Shown here: piece by piece, positions 17,134-26,154 of the stretch
Position numbering within the stretch: position 1 is the first letter of the stretch
How the letters are laid out: each line of letters starts with the position of its first letter
Assembly: GCF_014490035.1 (NCBI RefSeq)
Contig: NZ_CP061008.1
Span: 620,001-684,000, forward strand
Origin: Achromobacter xylosoxidans
GTDB taxonomy: Bacteria; Pseudomonadota; Gammaproteobacteria; Burkholderiales; Burkholderiaceae_B
DNA length: 64,000 nt
Direction: 5' to 3'
Translations under genes and position numbers: made by a program
The notes under the pieces: model-generated
Database searches by the model: none
What the model was told of the DNA's origin: nothing
What the model saw: only the letters and a program-made list of their open reading frames with translations

Positions 17134-20100
17134 TCAGGCGTGATGTTGCGGGGCCGGCGGCGCGTTCGGGTCCAGGTGCGGTACGCACACGGGAGCCTCG
17201 TGCGGTGCGGCGGAGTGCAGGGTCTTGCCGCCCAGCGTGCGCAGCAGCACGTAGAACACGGGGGTCAGGAACAGGCCGAACAGGGTCACGCCCAGCATGC
17301 CGAAGAACACGGCGATGCCCATGGCCTGGCGCATTTCAGAACCCGCGCCCGAAGACAGCACCAGCGGCACCACGCCCATGATGAACGCGATGGACGTCAT
17401 CAGGATGGGGCGCAGACGCAGGCGGCTGGCCTCGATGGCGGCGTCCAGGGGACTGCGGCCGTTCATTTCCAGTTCGCGGGCGAATTCCACGATCAGGATC
17501 GCGTTCTTCGCCGACAGGCCCACCAGCACCATCAGGCCGATCTGCGTGAAGATGTTGTTGTCGTTGCCGGTCAGGTAGACGCCCGTCAGCGCGGCCAGGA
17601 TGCTCATAGGCACGATCAGGATCACGGCCAGCGGCAGGGTCAGGCTTTCGTACAGCGCCGCCAGCACCAGGAACACCAGCAGCACGCTGATCGGGAACAC
17701 CCACAGGCCGGCGTTGCCCGCCAGGATCTGCTGGTAGGTCAGGTCGGTCCATTCCATCTTCATGCCGCGCGGCAGGGTTTCGGCGGCGACGCGTTCGGCC
17801 GCGGCCTGGGCCTGGTCGGACGAGTAGCCGGGCGCCGGACCGCCGTTGATGTCGGCGGCGGTGTAGCCGTTGTAGCGCACCACCATTTCCGGGCCGAAGG
17901 TCTGGTTGACGGTGACGAGCGAGGACAGCGGCACCATTTCACCGGCGACGTTGCGGGTCTTCAGTTGCAGGATGTCGTCGGCGTGCGCGCGGAATTGCGC
18001 GTCGGCTTGCGCCCGCACCTGGAAGACGCGGCCGAAACGGTTGAAGTCGTTGACGTACATCGAGCCCAGGTAGATCTGCATGGTGTCGAAGACTTCCGTC
18101 ACCGGCACGCCCAGCTGCTTGGCCTTGACGCGGTCCAGGTCCACGTCCAGCTGCGGCACGTTGATCTCGTAGCTGGAGAAGGCGGGGCCCAGTTCCGGCG
18201 TCTGGCGGGCCTTTTCCAGGAACGCTTGCTTGGCCTTGTCCAGCTCGGCGTAGCCTGCCGCGCTGCGGTCTTCGATCTGGAACTTGAAACCGCCCAGCGT
18301 GCCCAGGCCCATCACGGGCGGGGGCGGGAACACGGCGATGAACGAGTCCTGGATGGCCGCGAACTTCTGGTTGAGCGAGCCCGCGATGGCGTCGCCCGAC
18401 AGCGCGGCGTTCTTGCGCTCTTCGAAGGGCTTGAGCATGACGAACACGATGCCGGCGCTGGAGCTGTTGGTGAAGCCGTTGATGGACAGGCCGGGGAACG
18501 CGATGGTGCTCTGCACGCCGGGTTCCTTCAGGGCGATGTCGCTCATGCGGCGGATCACCGAGTCGGTGCGGTCCAGCGAGGCGCCGTTGGGCAGCTGCGT
18601 GAAGGCGATCAGGTACTGCTTGTCCTGCGCGGGCACGAAGCCGCCGGGCACCAGGTAGGAGACGCCGACGGTGGCGGCCACCAGCACGGCGTACACGCCC
18701 ATGGCGCTGGCCTTGCGGCGGATCACGCGGGTCACGCCCGTGCCATAGGACTCGGACGCGCGGCCGAACATGTTGTTGAACCAGTTGAAGAAGCGGCCGA
18801 AGACGCGGTTCATGCCACGGGTCAGCCAGTCGGGCTTGTCGTGGTGGCTCTTGAGCAGGATGGCCGACAGCGCGGGCGACAGGGTCAGCGAGTTGAAGGC
18901 CGAGATCACCGTCGAGATGGCGATGGTCATGGCGAACTGCTTGTAGAACTGGCCGGTCAGGCCCGTCATGAAGGCCAGCGGCACGAACACCGCGCACAGC
19001 GTCAGCGCAATGGCGATGATGGGGCCGCTGACTTCACGCATGGCGCGATAGGTCGCATCGCGCGGACTCAGGCCCGCCGCGATGTTGCGCTCCACGTTTT
19101 CCACCACCACGATGGCGTCGTCCACCACGATGCCGATGGCCAGCACCATGCCGAACAGCGACAGCGCGTTGATGGAGTAGCCGAACATCAGCAGCAGGGC
19201 GAAGGTACCCACGATGGAAACGGGCACCGCCAGCAGCGGGATGATGGAGGCGCGCCAGGTCTGCAGGAACAGGATCACCACCAGCACCACCAGGGCGATC
19301 GCTTCCAGCAGCGTGGTCACCACGGCCTTGATGCTGGCGCGCACGAATTGAGTGGGGTCGTATTCGATGCGGTATTCCACGCCCGGCGGGAAGTCCTGCG
19401 ACAGCTCGGCCATGGCGGCGCGCACCTGGCTGGACACGTCCAGCGCGTTGGCGCCCGGCGACTGCATGATGCCCATGCCCACCGCCTGCTTGTTGTCCAG
19501 CAGCGAACGCAAGCCGTATTCCTGCGCGTCCAGTTCTACGCGGGCCACGTCCGACAGGTGCGTCACGGCGCCGTCGGGCGAGGTCTTCAGGATGATGTCG
19601 CGGAATTCCTCTTCGGTCTGCAGGCGGCCGCGGGCATTCACGTTCAGCTGCAGCGGCACGTCGCCCAGCGTGGGGGAGGCGCCGATGACGCCGGCGGCGA
19701 CCTGCACGTTCTGTTCGCGGATGGCAGCGACCACTTCGCTGGCGGTCATGCCGCGCTGGGCGACTTTCTGCGGGTCCAGCCAGACGCGCATGGAATAGTT
19801 GCCCGAGCCCCACACCGTCACTTCGCCCACGCCGGTGATGCGGGCGAGGCGGTCCTTGACGTTCAGGATCGCGTAGTTGCGCAGGTAGGTGATGTCGTAG
19901 CGGTCATTGGGCGAAATCAGGTGCACCACCAGCGTCAGCGTGGGCGAGCTCTTGGCCGTGGTCACGCCCAGGCGCTGCACGTCCGGCGGCAGGCGCGGCA
20001 GCGCTTGCGACACCCGGTTCTGCACCAGTTGCTGAGCCTTGTCCGGGTCCACGCCGAGCTTGAAGTTGACCGTCAGGGTCAGGTTGCCGTCGCTGTTGGC

Positions 20101-20349
20101 CTGCGACTGCATGTACAGCATGTCCTCGACGCCGTTGATGGATTCCTCCAGCGGCGAAGCCACGGTTTCGGCGATGACCTTGGGGTTGGCGCCCGGATAC
20201 TGCGCACGCACGACCACGGACGGCGGCACCACTTCCGGATACTCGGAGATGGGCAGCTGGAACATGGCCAGCAGGCCCGCCAGCAGCACCAGGACCGATA
20301 GCACGCCGGCGAAGATCGGCCGGTCGATGAAGAATTTCGAGATATTCAT
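17134..20349 (-). CDS. RND multidrug efflux transporter, MexF/HAE-1 type
   Basis: A 1071-residue inner-membrane proton antiporter, normal length for HAE-1. It starts MNISKFFIDRPIFAGVLSVL, the typical first helix, and has the twin Asp of helix 4 (GIVVDDAIVVVENVERN) and the Lys of helix 10 (LVGLSAKNAILIVEFAREL) needed for proton relay. The first 150 residues (LPISEYPEVVPPSVVVRAQY, PGANPKVIAETVASPLE) resemble MexF/OqxB more than MexB. Achromobacter has a pump of this class called AxyEF-OprN; assigning this copy to it is tentative. Expected substrates of the class are chloramphenicol, fluoroquinolones and trimethoprim. Confidence 0.93.
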   Translation of the reverse strand: MNISKFFIDRPIFAGVLSVLVLLAGLLAMFQLPISEYPEVVPPSVVVRAQYPGANPKVIAETVASPLEESINGVEDMLYMQSQANSDGNLTLTVNFKLGVDPDKAQQLVQNRVSQALPRLPPDVQRLGVTTAKSSPTLTLVVHLISPNDRYDITYLRNYAILNVKDRLARITGVGEVTVWGSGNYSMRVWLDPQKVAQRGMTASEVVAAIREQNVQVAAGVIGASPTLGDVPLQLNVNARGRLQTEEEFRDIILKTSPDGAVTHLSDVARVELDAQEYGLRSLLDNKQAVGMGIMQSPGANALDVSSQVRAAMAELSQDFPPGVEYRIEYDPTQFVRASIKAVVTTLLEAIALVVLVVILFLQTWRASIIPLLAVPVSIVGTFALLLMFGYSINALSLFGMVLAIGIVVDDAIVVVENVERNIAAGLSPRDATYRAMREVSGPIIAIALTLCAVFVPLAFMTGLTGQFYKQFAMTIAISTVISAFNSLTLSPALSAILLKSHHDKPDWLTRGMNRVFGRFFNWFNNMFGRASESYGTGVTRVIRRKASAMGVYAVLVAATVGVSYLVPGGFVPAQDKQYLIAFTQLPNGASLDRTDSVIRRMSDIALKEPGVQSTIAFPGLSINGFTNSSSAGIVFVMLKPFEERKNAALSGDAIAGSLNQKFAAIQDSFIAVFPPPPVMGLGTLGGFKFQIEDRSAAGYAELDKAKQAFLEKARQTPELGPAFSSYEINVPQLDVDLDRVKAKQLGVPVTEVFDTMQIYLGSMYVNDFNRFGRVFQVRAQADAQFRAHADDILQLKTRNVAGEMVPLSSLVTVNQTFGPEMVVRYNGYTAADINGGPAPGYSSDQAQAAAERVAAETLPRGMKMEWTDLTYQQILAGNAGLWVFPISVLLVFLVLAALYESLTLPLAVILIVPMSILAALTGVYLTGNDNNIFTQIGLMVLVGLSAKNAILIVEFARELEMNGRSPLDAAIEASRLRLRPILMTSIAFIMGVVPLVLSSGAGSEMRQAMGIAVFFGMLGVTLFGLFLTPVFYVLLRTLGGKTLHSAAPHEAPVCVPHLDPNAPPAPQHHA

Positions 20350-20374
20350 GGACGTTCTCGTTAGACGCGCCGGC

Positions 20375-21571
20375 TCAGTTCAGCTTCGCCGAGGCGGTCT
20401 TGACCGGGTTGCGTTGGGCCGCAACCATGGGGACGACGGTGGGGGTCACGGCATCGCCGGGACGGACGCGCTGCAGGCCGTTGACGACGATGCGTTCGCC
20501 GGCGGCCAGGCCCGAATCGACCACGCGCAGGCCTTCCTGGTTGGCGCCCAGCTTGACCTGGCGATAGACGGCATGGTTCTTGTCGTCCAGCACCAGCACG
20601 TAGCGCTTGTCCTGGTCGGTGCCGATGGCCTTTTCGTCGATCAGCACGGCCTGGCGCGGTTCGCTGCCGCCCAGGCGGACACGGGCGTACAGGCCGGGCA
20701 GCAACTGGCCGTCGGCGTTGTCGAACTCGGCGCGCACGCGGATCGTGCCGGAGGTGGTGTCCAGGCGGTTGTCCACGGACTGCACGACGCCGGTGCGCGA
20801 ATAGCCTTCCTCGTTGGCCAGGCCCAGCTCCACCGGCACGGCGCCGGCGCGGCCGCCGCGCGCGGGGTTCACATAGCGCAGGAAGGTTTGTTCGTCCACG
20901 TCGAACGATGCGTACATCTTGGACACCGACACCAGCCGGGTCAGCGGCACCGATGCGGCGCCGGCCGCCACCACGTTGCCTACCGTGACCTCGGCGCGCG
21001 ACACGCGGCCGTCCACGGGGGCTTCGATGCGGGTGTAGCCGAGGTTCAGCTTGGCATAGTCCAGCGCGGCCTGGGCGCCTTGCAGGTTGGCGGCGGCTTC
21101 GCGGGCGGCGTTCTGCTTTTCCTCGAAATCGCGGCGGGCGATGGCGTTGTCCGTCAGCAGGCGCTGGCCGCGGGCCAGTTCGCTGGCGGTGTACGAGGCG
21201 CGGGCCTTCGCGGCGGTCAGGGCGGCTGCGGCGCGGTCCACCTCGGCCGCGTAGGGGCGCGGGTCGATGGTGAAGAGCACGTCGCCCTTCTTGACGATGC
21301 TGCCGTCCTGGAAGTGCACGGCGGTCAGGGTGCCCGACACCAGGGGGCGGATGTCGACGCGGTCGATGGCTTCCAGGCGGCCGGAGTAGCGCTGCCAGTC
21401 CACGATGGTCTTGTTCAGCACCTCGGCCACTTCGACCGGGGGCGCCGAGGGGGCGGTCTGCGCCTGTGCGGCATTGGCGCCAGCGGGAGCGCGGAACAGG
21501 GCATAACCGCCGCCGGCGGCGATGATGGCGGCAAAGACGGCGAGCACAGCAATACGATTGCGCGAAACCAT
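20375..21571 (-). CDS. RND efflux periplasmic membrane-fusion protein
   Basis: A 398-residue adaptor. The start at 21571 (MVSRNRIAVLAVFAAIIAAGGGYALF) is preferred: it opens with an uncleaved or signal-anchor helix and has AAGGA upstream, whereas the frame upstream is Pro/Arg-rich and unlike any export signal. The lipoyl/barrel-sandwich half-motifs are seen in VDIRPLVSGTLTAVHFQDGS and IEAPVDGRVSRAEVTVGN, separated by the coiled-coil hairpin LTAAKARASYTASELARGQR. It is the first gene of the pump operon, 25 bases from the transporter gene. No lipobox is seen. Confidence 0.92.
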   Translation of the reverse strand: MVSRNRIAVLAVFAAIIAAGGGYALFRAPAGANAAQAQTAPSAPPVEVAEVLNKTIVDWQRYSGRLEAIDRVDIRPLVSGTLTAVHFQDGSIVKKGDVLFTIDPRPYAAEVDRAAAALTAAKARASYTASELARGQRLLTDNAIARRDFEEKQNAAREAAANLQGAQAALDYAKLNLGYTRIEAPVDGRVSRAEVTVGNVVAAGAASVPLTRLVSVSKMYASFDVDEQTFLRYVNPARGGRAGAVPVELGLANEEGYSRTGVVQSVDNRLDTTSGTIRVRAEFDNADGQLLPGLYARVRLGGSEPRQAVLIDEKAIGTDQDKRYVLVLDDKNHAVYRQVKLGANQEGLRVVDSGLAAGERIVVNGLQRVRPGDAVTPTVVPMVAAQRNPVKTASAKLN

Positions 21572-21871
21572 GGTGTTTCCTTGAGAGATGATGGGGCGAA
21601 AGCGCGCTTGCCTGGATGAGCCTGGGGGCGGGAGGCGGCTGCGGCGGCCTGGGGCAGGCCTGTCTTCAGGATCTGGCGGAAATGCTGCGGTGCAACATGA
21701 AATGCTGCTGCGCATCCCAGGCAAAGGCGCCTGATCGGGGCGGGTCTTTGCTTTGCCGGAATCTGAGGATAGGCATGCCCTTTGATGGCGCCTGGCGGCA
21801 AGGGCACTTCAAGATGGTTTGCATTCTGAGCGGTTTAGGGGGTCGGATAAACCCTGATGTTTCGGCAACAC

Positions 21872-21890
21872 TAGTCGCAAGGATCGACTA
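21872..21890. promoter_or_regulatory. Candidate LysR-type operator between efflux operon and its regulator
   Basis: TAGTCG (21872-21877) and CGACTA (21885-21890) form a perfect inverted repeat with a 7-base spacer, fitting the dyad usually bound by LysR regulators. It sits 65 bases before the LysR start and about 300 bases from the pump operon start. No gene is supported in the 383-base gap 21572-21954. Confidence 0.45.
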
Positions 21891-21954
21891 ATCAGCATCG
21901 AAATCGGGTTATGCTCCGTCCACACCGACTATTTCCCCAAAGGACACCGTCGCC

Positions 21955-23022
21955 ATGGACCGTTTTCAGGCTATGCAGGTGTTTGTGCGCGTCGTGGACG
22001 CCAATAGCTTCACCCGGGCGGCCGACAGCCTCTCGCTTCCGCGCACCACCGTCACCACCATCATCCAGAACCTCGAACGCCTGTTGGGCGTGCGCCTGCT
22101 CAACCGCACCACGCGCCGTATCGGCCTCACGCCTGACGGCGCCGGCTATTACCAGCACTGCGTGCGCATCCTGGCCGACGTCGAGGAAACCGAGGCCTGC
22201 TTCCAGGAAGCGGCCCTGCGCCTGAAGGGCAGGTTGCGCATCGATGCGCCCACCTGCATCGGGCGGCTGATCCTGATCCCTTCATTGTGTGATTTCCACG
22301 ACAAATACCCCGACGTGGAGCTGGTGCTGGGCTTGGGCGACCGCCCGGTCGACATGGTGCAGGAGGCCGTGGATTGCGTGATCCGCGCCGGCGACCTTGA
22401 GGATTCCAGCCTGGTCGCGCGCCGCATCGGCACCCTGCAGAGCGTGACCTGCGCCTCGCCCACCTATGTGGCGCGCCATGGCCTGCCGCAGAGCATCGAC
22501 GAACTGCGCGACCACCACGCCGTGCACTATTTCTCCAGCCGCACCGGACGCAATTGCGCCTGGGACTTCCGCGTCGACGGCAAGCACCAGGAAGTCGAAA
22601 TGAAGGGCGTGGTGTCGGTGAACGAGTCCGGCGCCTACCTGGATTGCGGACTGAAGGGCTTCGGCCTGATCCAGACCCCGCGTTACATGGCGCTGCCGCA
22701 TCTGCAATCGGGCGAGCTCATCGAAGTGCTGCCGCAATGGAAGCCCAGCGCCACCGCGATTTCGGTGCTGTATCCGCAAAGCCGCCAGCTGTCGCCCAAG
22801 GTGCGCGCCTTCACCGACTGGGCCGCCGAATTGTTCGCCAGCTGCCCGCTGCTGAGCGGCCGCGACGAGACCGACCCCGCCGCCGCCAGCTGCGGCGTGT
22901 ACGCGCGCCAGACCGGCCAGGCGACCATCCAGACGTCCGCAGCCCCCAGGCCGGCGCTCGAGGAGTACCTGCCGCCGCGCCGCCGTACTGCGCGCGAAGA
23001 GGCCGCGGAATACGCTTTGTAA
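21955..23022 (+). CDS. LysR-family regulator divergent from RND pump
   Basis: A 355-residue LysR protein: winged helix at residues 1-60 (MDRFQAMQVFVRVVDANSFT, then SLPRTTVTTIIQNLERLLGV) and a substrate-binding domain from about 90. It is some 50 residues longer than the family norm because of a C-terminal extension rich in Arg, Pro and Ala after about residue 300. The arrangement copies mexT-mexEF-oprN, where the LysR protein activates the pump, so it is probably the local activator. AGGA lies about 12 bases upstream of the ATG. The N-terminal FQAMQVFVRVV sequence is closer to the large CrgA-like LysR group than to MexT itself. Confidence 0.88.
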   Translation: MDRFQAMQVFVRVVDANSFTRAADSLSLPRTTVTTIIQNLERLLGVRLLNRTTRRIGLTPDGAGYYQHCVRILADVEETEACFQEAALRLKGRLRIDAPTCIGRLILIPSLCDFHDKYPDVELVLGLGDRPVDMVQEAVDCVIRAGDLEDSSLVARRIGTLQSVTCASPTYVARHGLPQSIDELRDHHAVHYFSSRTGRNCAWDFRVDGKHQEVEMKGVVSVNESGAYLDCGLKGFGLIQTPRYMALPHLQSGELIEVLPQWKPSATAISVLYPQSRQLSPKVRAFTDWAAELFASCPLLSGRDETDPAAASCGVYARQTGQATIQTSAAPRPALEEYLPPRRRTAREEAAEYAL

Positions 23023-23085
23023 GCGTATGGGGTGGGGGGCGGATCCGCCCTCCACCTGGAGAATCACGGGAAACCCCGTAGTAAA

Positions 23086-23125
23086 TACAGACCTTGCGTC
23101 CCTCGAATTCCACGAAACGTCTGTA
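23086..23125. promoter_or_regulatory. Inverted repeat upstream of AI-2E family gene
   Basis: TACAGAC (23086-23092) and GTCTGTA (23119-23125) form a perfect 7-base dyad with a 26-base spacer in the 150-base gap before the transporter gene. A regulatory role is possible but unsupported by other evidence. Confidence 0.25.
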
Positions 23126-23172
23126 TAGTCCGACAGTCAAAGCCTACAACGTCCTTACTGTCGATCCGCTCC

Positions 23173-24273
23173 ATGCAGCCTGTACTACCCGCTTATCTGA
23201 TCGCCCGTTGGCTTTTGTTGCTCGTGCTGTTGGCGGGGGTGTACTTCCTCAGCGGTTTCCTGGTCCCCGCGCTTGCCGCACTCATCATCGGCCTGGCCAG
23301 CTGGCCCTTGTACCAGCGCCTGCTCACCCGTTGCGGCGGCCGCAGCGCGCTGGCCGCCTCGCTGGCGCTGCTGGTGGTGATCGTCGTGCTGATCGTGCCG
23401 ATGTCGTTCGCGCTGTCCTACGCCATCAAGGAAGCCAGCACTTTCTTCGCCTGGGCCATCGCCGCCAACCGCCATGGCGTGGCCGTGCCCAACTGGATCA
23501 CATCCATGCCCGTGGTGGGCGAGCGCCTGGGCCAGTACTGGGAATCCTATATCGGCCAGCCGCATGCGTTGGGCGCCCTGGTCGAGGCCGTCAGCGGCGA
23601 GCATCTGGGCAATATCTACCGCATGGTCCTGGCGGCCACGGGCAACGTGTTCCAGCTGCTGCTGACCGTGCTGTTCATGCTGATCACGCTGTTCTTCGTC
23701 TACAAGGACGGCATCCGCATGGTGGCCCAGCTGGACGTGCTGGGCGAACGCATCCTGCCGGCGCGCTGGCAGCGCTTTTCGCGCGTGGTGCCGGCCACCA
23801 TCAATTCCACCGTCACCGGCATGGGCCTGATCGCCCTGGGCGAAGGCGTGGTGCTGGGCATCGCCTACTGGGTCGCGGGCGTGCCGTCGCCCGTGCTGCT
23901 GGGCGTGGTCACCGGCTTCATGGCGCTGATACCGGGCGGCGCGCCGCTGTCGTTCACCCTGGTGTCGCTGTACCTGGTGGGCTCGGGCCATCTGGTGGCG
24001 GGCATCGCCCTGATGGTCTGGGGCAGCGTGGAACTCTTCATCGTCGACAAGACCCTGCGCCCGCGCCTGGTGGGCGGACCGGTCAAGCTGCCTTTCCTGC
24101 CGACCTTCTTCGGGCTGGTGGGGGGCGTAAAGACGATGGGCATCGTCGGGCTGTTCGTCGGCCCCGTGCTGATGGCCCTGCTGGTGGCGGTGTGGCGCGA
24201 ATGGGTGCACCATGAGGTGCAGGAACGCGATGCCGCCCGCATCAATCCTCCCGCCCAACCCCCTGCTGCTTGA
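23173..24273 (+). CDS. AI-2E family (PerM/YdiK-like) inner-membrane transporter
   Basis: A 366-residue integral membrane protein with about eight hydrophobic segments. The family pattern is visible in the first paired helices (WLLLLVLLAGVYFLSGFLVP), in LFMLITLFFVYKDGI, and in the C-terminal block GLVGGVKTMGIVGLFVGPVL. Members have been tied to autoinducer-2 export (TqsA) or ion/solute movement; no substrate can be given here. The ATG at 23173 begins directly at the first helix; a longer upstream frame is basic and unstructured. The next gene's ATG follows its stop by five bases. Confidence 0.85.
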   Translation: MQPVLPAYLIARWLLLLVLLAGVYFLSGFLVPALAALIIGLASWPLYQRLLTRCGGRSALAASLALLVVIVVLIVPMSFALSYAIKEASTFFAWAIAANRHGVAVPNWITSMPVVGERLGQYWESYIGQPHALGALVEAVSGEHLGNIYRMVLAATGNVFQLLLTVLFMLITLFFVYKDGIRMVAQLDVLGERILPARWQRFSRVVPATINSTVTGMGLIALGEGVVLGIAYWVAGVPSPVLLGVVTGFMALIPGGAPLSFTLVSLYLVGSGHLVAGIALMVWGSVELFIVDKTLRPRLVGGPVKLPFLPTFFGLVGGVKTMGIVGLFVGPVLMALLVAVWREWVHHEVQERDAARINPPAQPPAA

Positions 24274-24278
24274 ATGCC

Positions 24279-25049
24279 ATGTTGTTGCCTGATGATCAGA
24301 TAGCCGTCCTGCGCGAGCAGGGCTTCGTGGTGGCGCGCCAGTTCGCCAGCCCGGAACAGGTAGCGGCGCTGCGCGCCCTCGCCGAACGCCATTTGCGCGA
24401 CCACGTCGCGCCCATCGAATACGAAGCCGACCTGCGCTATCCCGGCGCGCCCGAGTCGCGCGCCGCCGAGGGCGGGCTGACCGTGCGCCGCCTGCTCGGC
24501 GCCTACGGCCGCGATCCCTTGTTCGCGCAATGGGCCACCGATGCGCGCATCGGCCAGTGGCTGGGGCGCTACTTCGGCGAAACGCCGGTGCTGTCCACCG
24601 TGCACCACAACTGCGTGATGACCAAGCATCCCGCCTATGGCAGCCTGACGGGCTGGCACCAGGACATCCGCTACTGGTCGTTTTCCGACACGGACCTGGT
24701 CTCCACCTGGCTGGCGCTGGGCCCGGAAACCCGCGCCAACGGCGGCCTGTCCTTCATCCCGGGTTCGCACGCCGCCGCCTTCGCGCCGGAACAGTTCGAC
24801 CAGCAGAAGTTCTTCCGCGACGACGCGCCCCAGAATGCCGAATGGATCGCCCGCGCGGTGTGCCCGGAACTGCAGGCGGGCGACGTGGTGTTCTTCCATT
24901 GCCGCACCCTGCACGCGGCCCAAGGCAACGCCAGCGATCGCGTGAAGCTGTCGCTGGTGCACACCTACCATCCGCAGTCCTGTCACCCGCTGCCGGGCAC
25001 GCGCTCGGCCAGCCAGCCTGGCGTGCCGCTGCTTACCAAGGCAGCCTGA
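24279..25049 (+). CDS. Phytanoyl-CoA dioxygenase (PhyH)-family Fe(II)/2-oxoglutarate oxygenase
   Basis: A 256-residue non-haem iron oxygenase. The iron ligands are visible as HQD in TGWHQDIRYWS and the distal His in FFHCRTLHAAQGN, with the 2-oxoglutarate-binding Arg probably in SDRVKLSLVH. It also has the family segment ALGPETRANGGLSFIPGSH. ATG at 24279 is chosen; a TTG at 24270 overlapping the previous stop would add three residues. It is transcribed with the AI-2E family gene. The substrate is unknown: PhyH relatives hydroxylate fatty acyl chains, amino acids, ectoine and many other small molecules. Confidence 0.87.
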   Translation: MLLPDDQIAVLREQGFVVARQFASPEQVAALRALAERHLRDHVAPIEYEADLRYPGAPESRAAEGGLTVRRLLGAYGRDPLFAQWATDARIGQWLGRYFGETPVLSTVHHNCVMTKHPAYGSLTGWHQDIRYWSFSDTDLVSTWLALGPETRANGGLSFIPGSHAAAFAPEQFDQQKFFRDDAPQNAEWIARAVCPELQAGDVVFFHCRTLHAAQGNASDRVKLSLVHTYHPQSCHPLPGTRSASQPGVPLLTKAA

Positions 25050-25056
25050 CGTAATT

Positions 25057-25085
25057 GGGCAGCGCCGCGTTCAGCGGCGCTGCCC
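25057..25085. terminator. Hairpin after PhyH gene
   Basis: GGGCAGCGCCGC (25057-25068) pairs perfectly with GCGGCGCTGCCC (25074-25085) across a 5-base loop, 8 bases after the PhyH stop. There is only a weak following pyrimidine run, so termination is likely but may be partial or Rho-assisted. Confidence 0.6.
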
Positions 25086-25284
25086 TGCCTATCCTGGGCC
25101 GCAGCCGCGGCGCCATCTTCCCACCCGCCGTTGCGCCGGGTGCGGCCACTCATGAATTGATCCTTACCTAGGTCCGGACTCGCGCCTGGACGGTCAATGA
25201 CCCTTTTTTTCTTCCGCGTCTTGCTTCAGGCGGGACTGATCGCGGACGCCTTTCCCGGGGCTGGCGGGGCCGCATTTACAGAAT

Positions 25285-25327
25285 GGGCCTAGTCCTATGC
25301 CTTGCGCGGATAGGAGCGGACTAGCCC
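25285..25327. promoter_or_regulatory. Imperfect dyad in fimbrial operon leader
   Basis: GGGCCTAGTCC at 25285-25295 faces GGACTAGCCC at 25318-25327 with one unpaired base, and the inner CCTAT/ATAGG continues the stem. It is the only notable structure in the 438-base gap 25050-25487 besides the PhyH terminator and a run of seven T at 25204-25210. It lies 160 bases before the pilin start and could be an operator or a 5' leader stem. No Bordetella-style long C-tract is present. Confidence 0.35.
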
Positions 25328-25487
25328 GATGGGCGGCCAAAGCGGCGAAATCTACGATGCAGTTGTTGAGTACGCGAACTGAAAAAGGCCAGTCCCCAAC
25401 GGCCCGGCATCCGGAGTGTACGCAGCAAGGAACTGCCCGAAACGGCGATTTCTCCTCACCTCAAAACCCCAACTCAAAAGACTCATC

Positions 25488-26021
25488 ATGAAAAAGACCC
25501 TCCTGACCGCCGCCCTGGCCATCGCCGGCCTCGCCACCTTCGCCAGCGCCCACGCCGCTGACGGCACCATCGAATTCACCGGCAACATCACCGCCAACAC
25601 CTGCTCCATCAACGGCGGCAACGGCGGCGAAAACTTCACCGTGGCGCTGCCCACCGTGTCGTCCAAGACGCTGGAAGTCGCGGGTTCCACCGCCGGCCGC
25701 ACGCCGTTCAAGATCGCGCTGAGCGGTTGCACCTCGGATCAGCCGGTTTCGGTGCACTTCGAAGGCGGCCCCACCGTTTCGCAGGAAACGGGTCGCCTCA
25801 TGGTTGACGCCGGCGGCGCTAGCCAGGTCGAACTGGGCCTGCTGAACAACTCGTTCGGCGAAATCAAGGCCGGCGCGGCCACCGGCCAGCAGAACTCGCA
25901 GGTTGTGAACCTGGCCAACGGCAAGGCTGACCTGGACTACTTCGTCGAATACCACTCGCTGGGCAACGCCACCGCTGGTGCAGCCAACTCGCGCGTGCAG
26001 TACTCGATCTCCTACCAGTAA
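25488..26021 (+). CDS. Major type 1 fimbrial subunit (pilin)
   Basis: A 177-residue chaperone-usher pilin. The signal peptide MKKTLLTAALAIAGLATFAS ends at AHA before mature ADGTIEFTGNITANTCSING. The two cysteines that make the pilin disulfide are in NTCSI and LSGCTS, and the C-terminal donor-strand acceptor segment ends VQYSISYQ with the penultimate Tyr/aromatic pattern. It is exported, folded by the chaperone encoded next and polymerised by the usher. Position at the head of the operon and separation from the chaperone gene by two hairpins fit a highly expressed major subunit. Confidence 0.94.
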   Translation: MKKTLLTAALAIAGLATFASAHAADGTIEFTGNITANTCSINGGNGGENFTVALPTVSSKTLEVAGSTAGRTPFKIALSGCTSDQPVSVHFEGGPTVSQETGRLMVDAGGASQVELGLLNNSFGEIKAGAATGQQNSQVVNLANGKADLDYFVEYHSLGNATAGAANSRVQYSISYQ

Positions 26022-26029
26022 TGCGCCGG

Positions 26030-26058
26030 CTCGGCGGCCGCTTCCCGGGGCCGCCGAG
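26030..26058. terminator. Hairpin 1 between pilin and chaperone genes
   Basis: CTCGGCGGCC (26030-26039) pairs with GGCCGCCGAG (26049-26058) around a 9-base loop, starting 9 bases after the pilin stop. It probably acts as a partial terminator or as a 3' stabiliser for the pilin message. Confidence 0.6.
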
Positions 26059-26073
26059 ACAGGTGTTTCCCTG

Positions 26074-26107
26074 CAAGCCGTCTCACCCCGCTCCCCGAGA
26101 CGGCTTG
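26074..26107. terminator. Hairpin 2 between pilin and chaperone genes
   Basis: CAAGCCGTCTC (26074-26084) pairs with GAGACGGCTTG (26097-26107) around a 12-base loop, 15 bases after hairpin 1. Together the two stems would lower read-through into the assembly genes, giving many pilins per chaperone and usher. Confidence 0.6.
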
Positions 26108-26154
26108 GAAGGAAACCGACCATACACGCAGCATCCACCACCAAGGGCTACATC

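Noticed and set aside
17140..20301. Plus-strand open frame of over 1000 codons opposite the RND transporter
   Set aside because: It mirrors the transporter gene exactly and its translation is His/Gln/Arg-rich with no family motif; the minus-strand protein is unmistakable.
25201..25215. T-run before the fimbrial operon as a phase-variation tract like the Bordetella fim C-tract
   Set aside because: Only seven T residues about 280 bases before the pilin start, with no C-tract and no visible -10/-35 pair around it.
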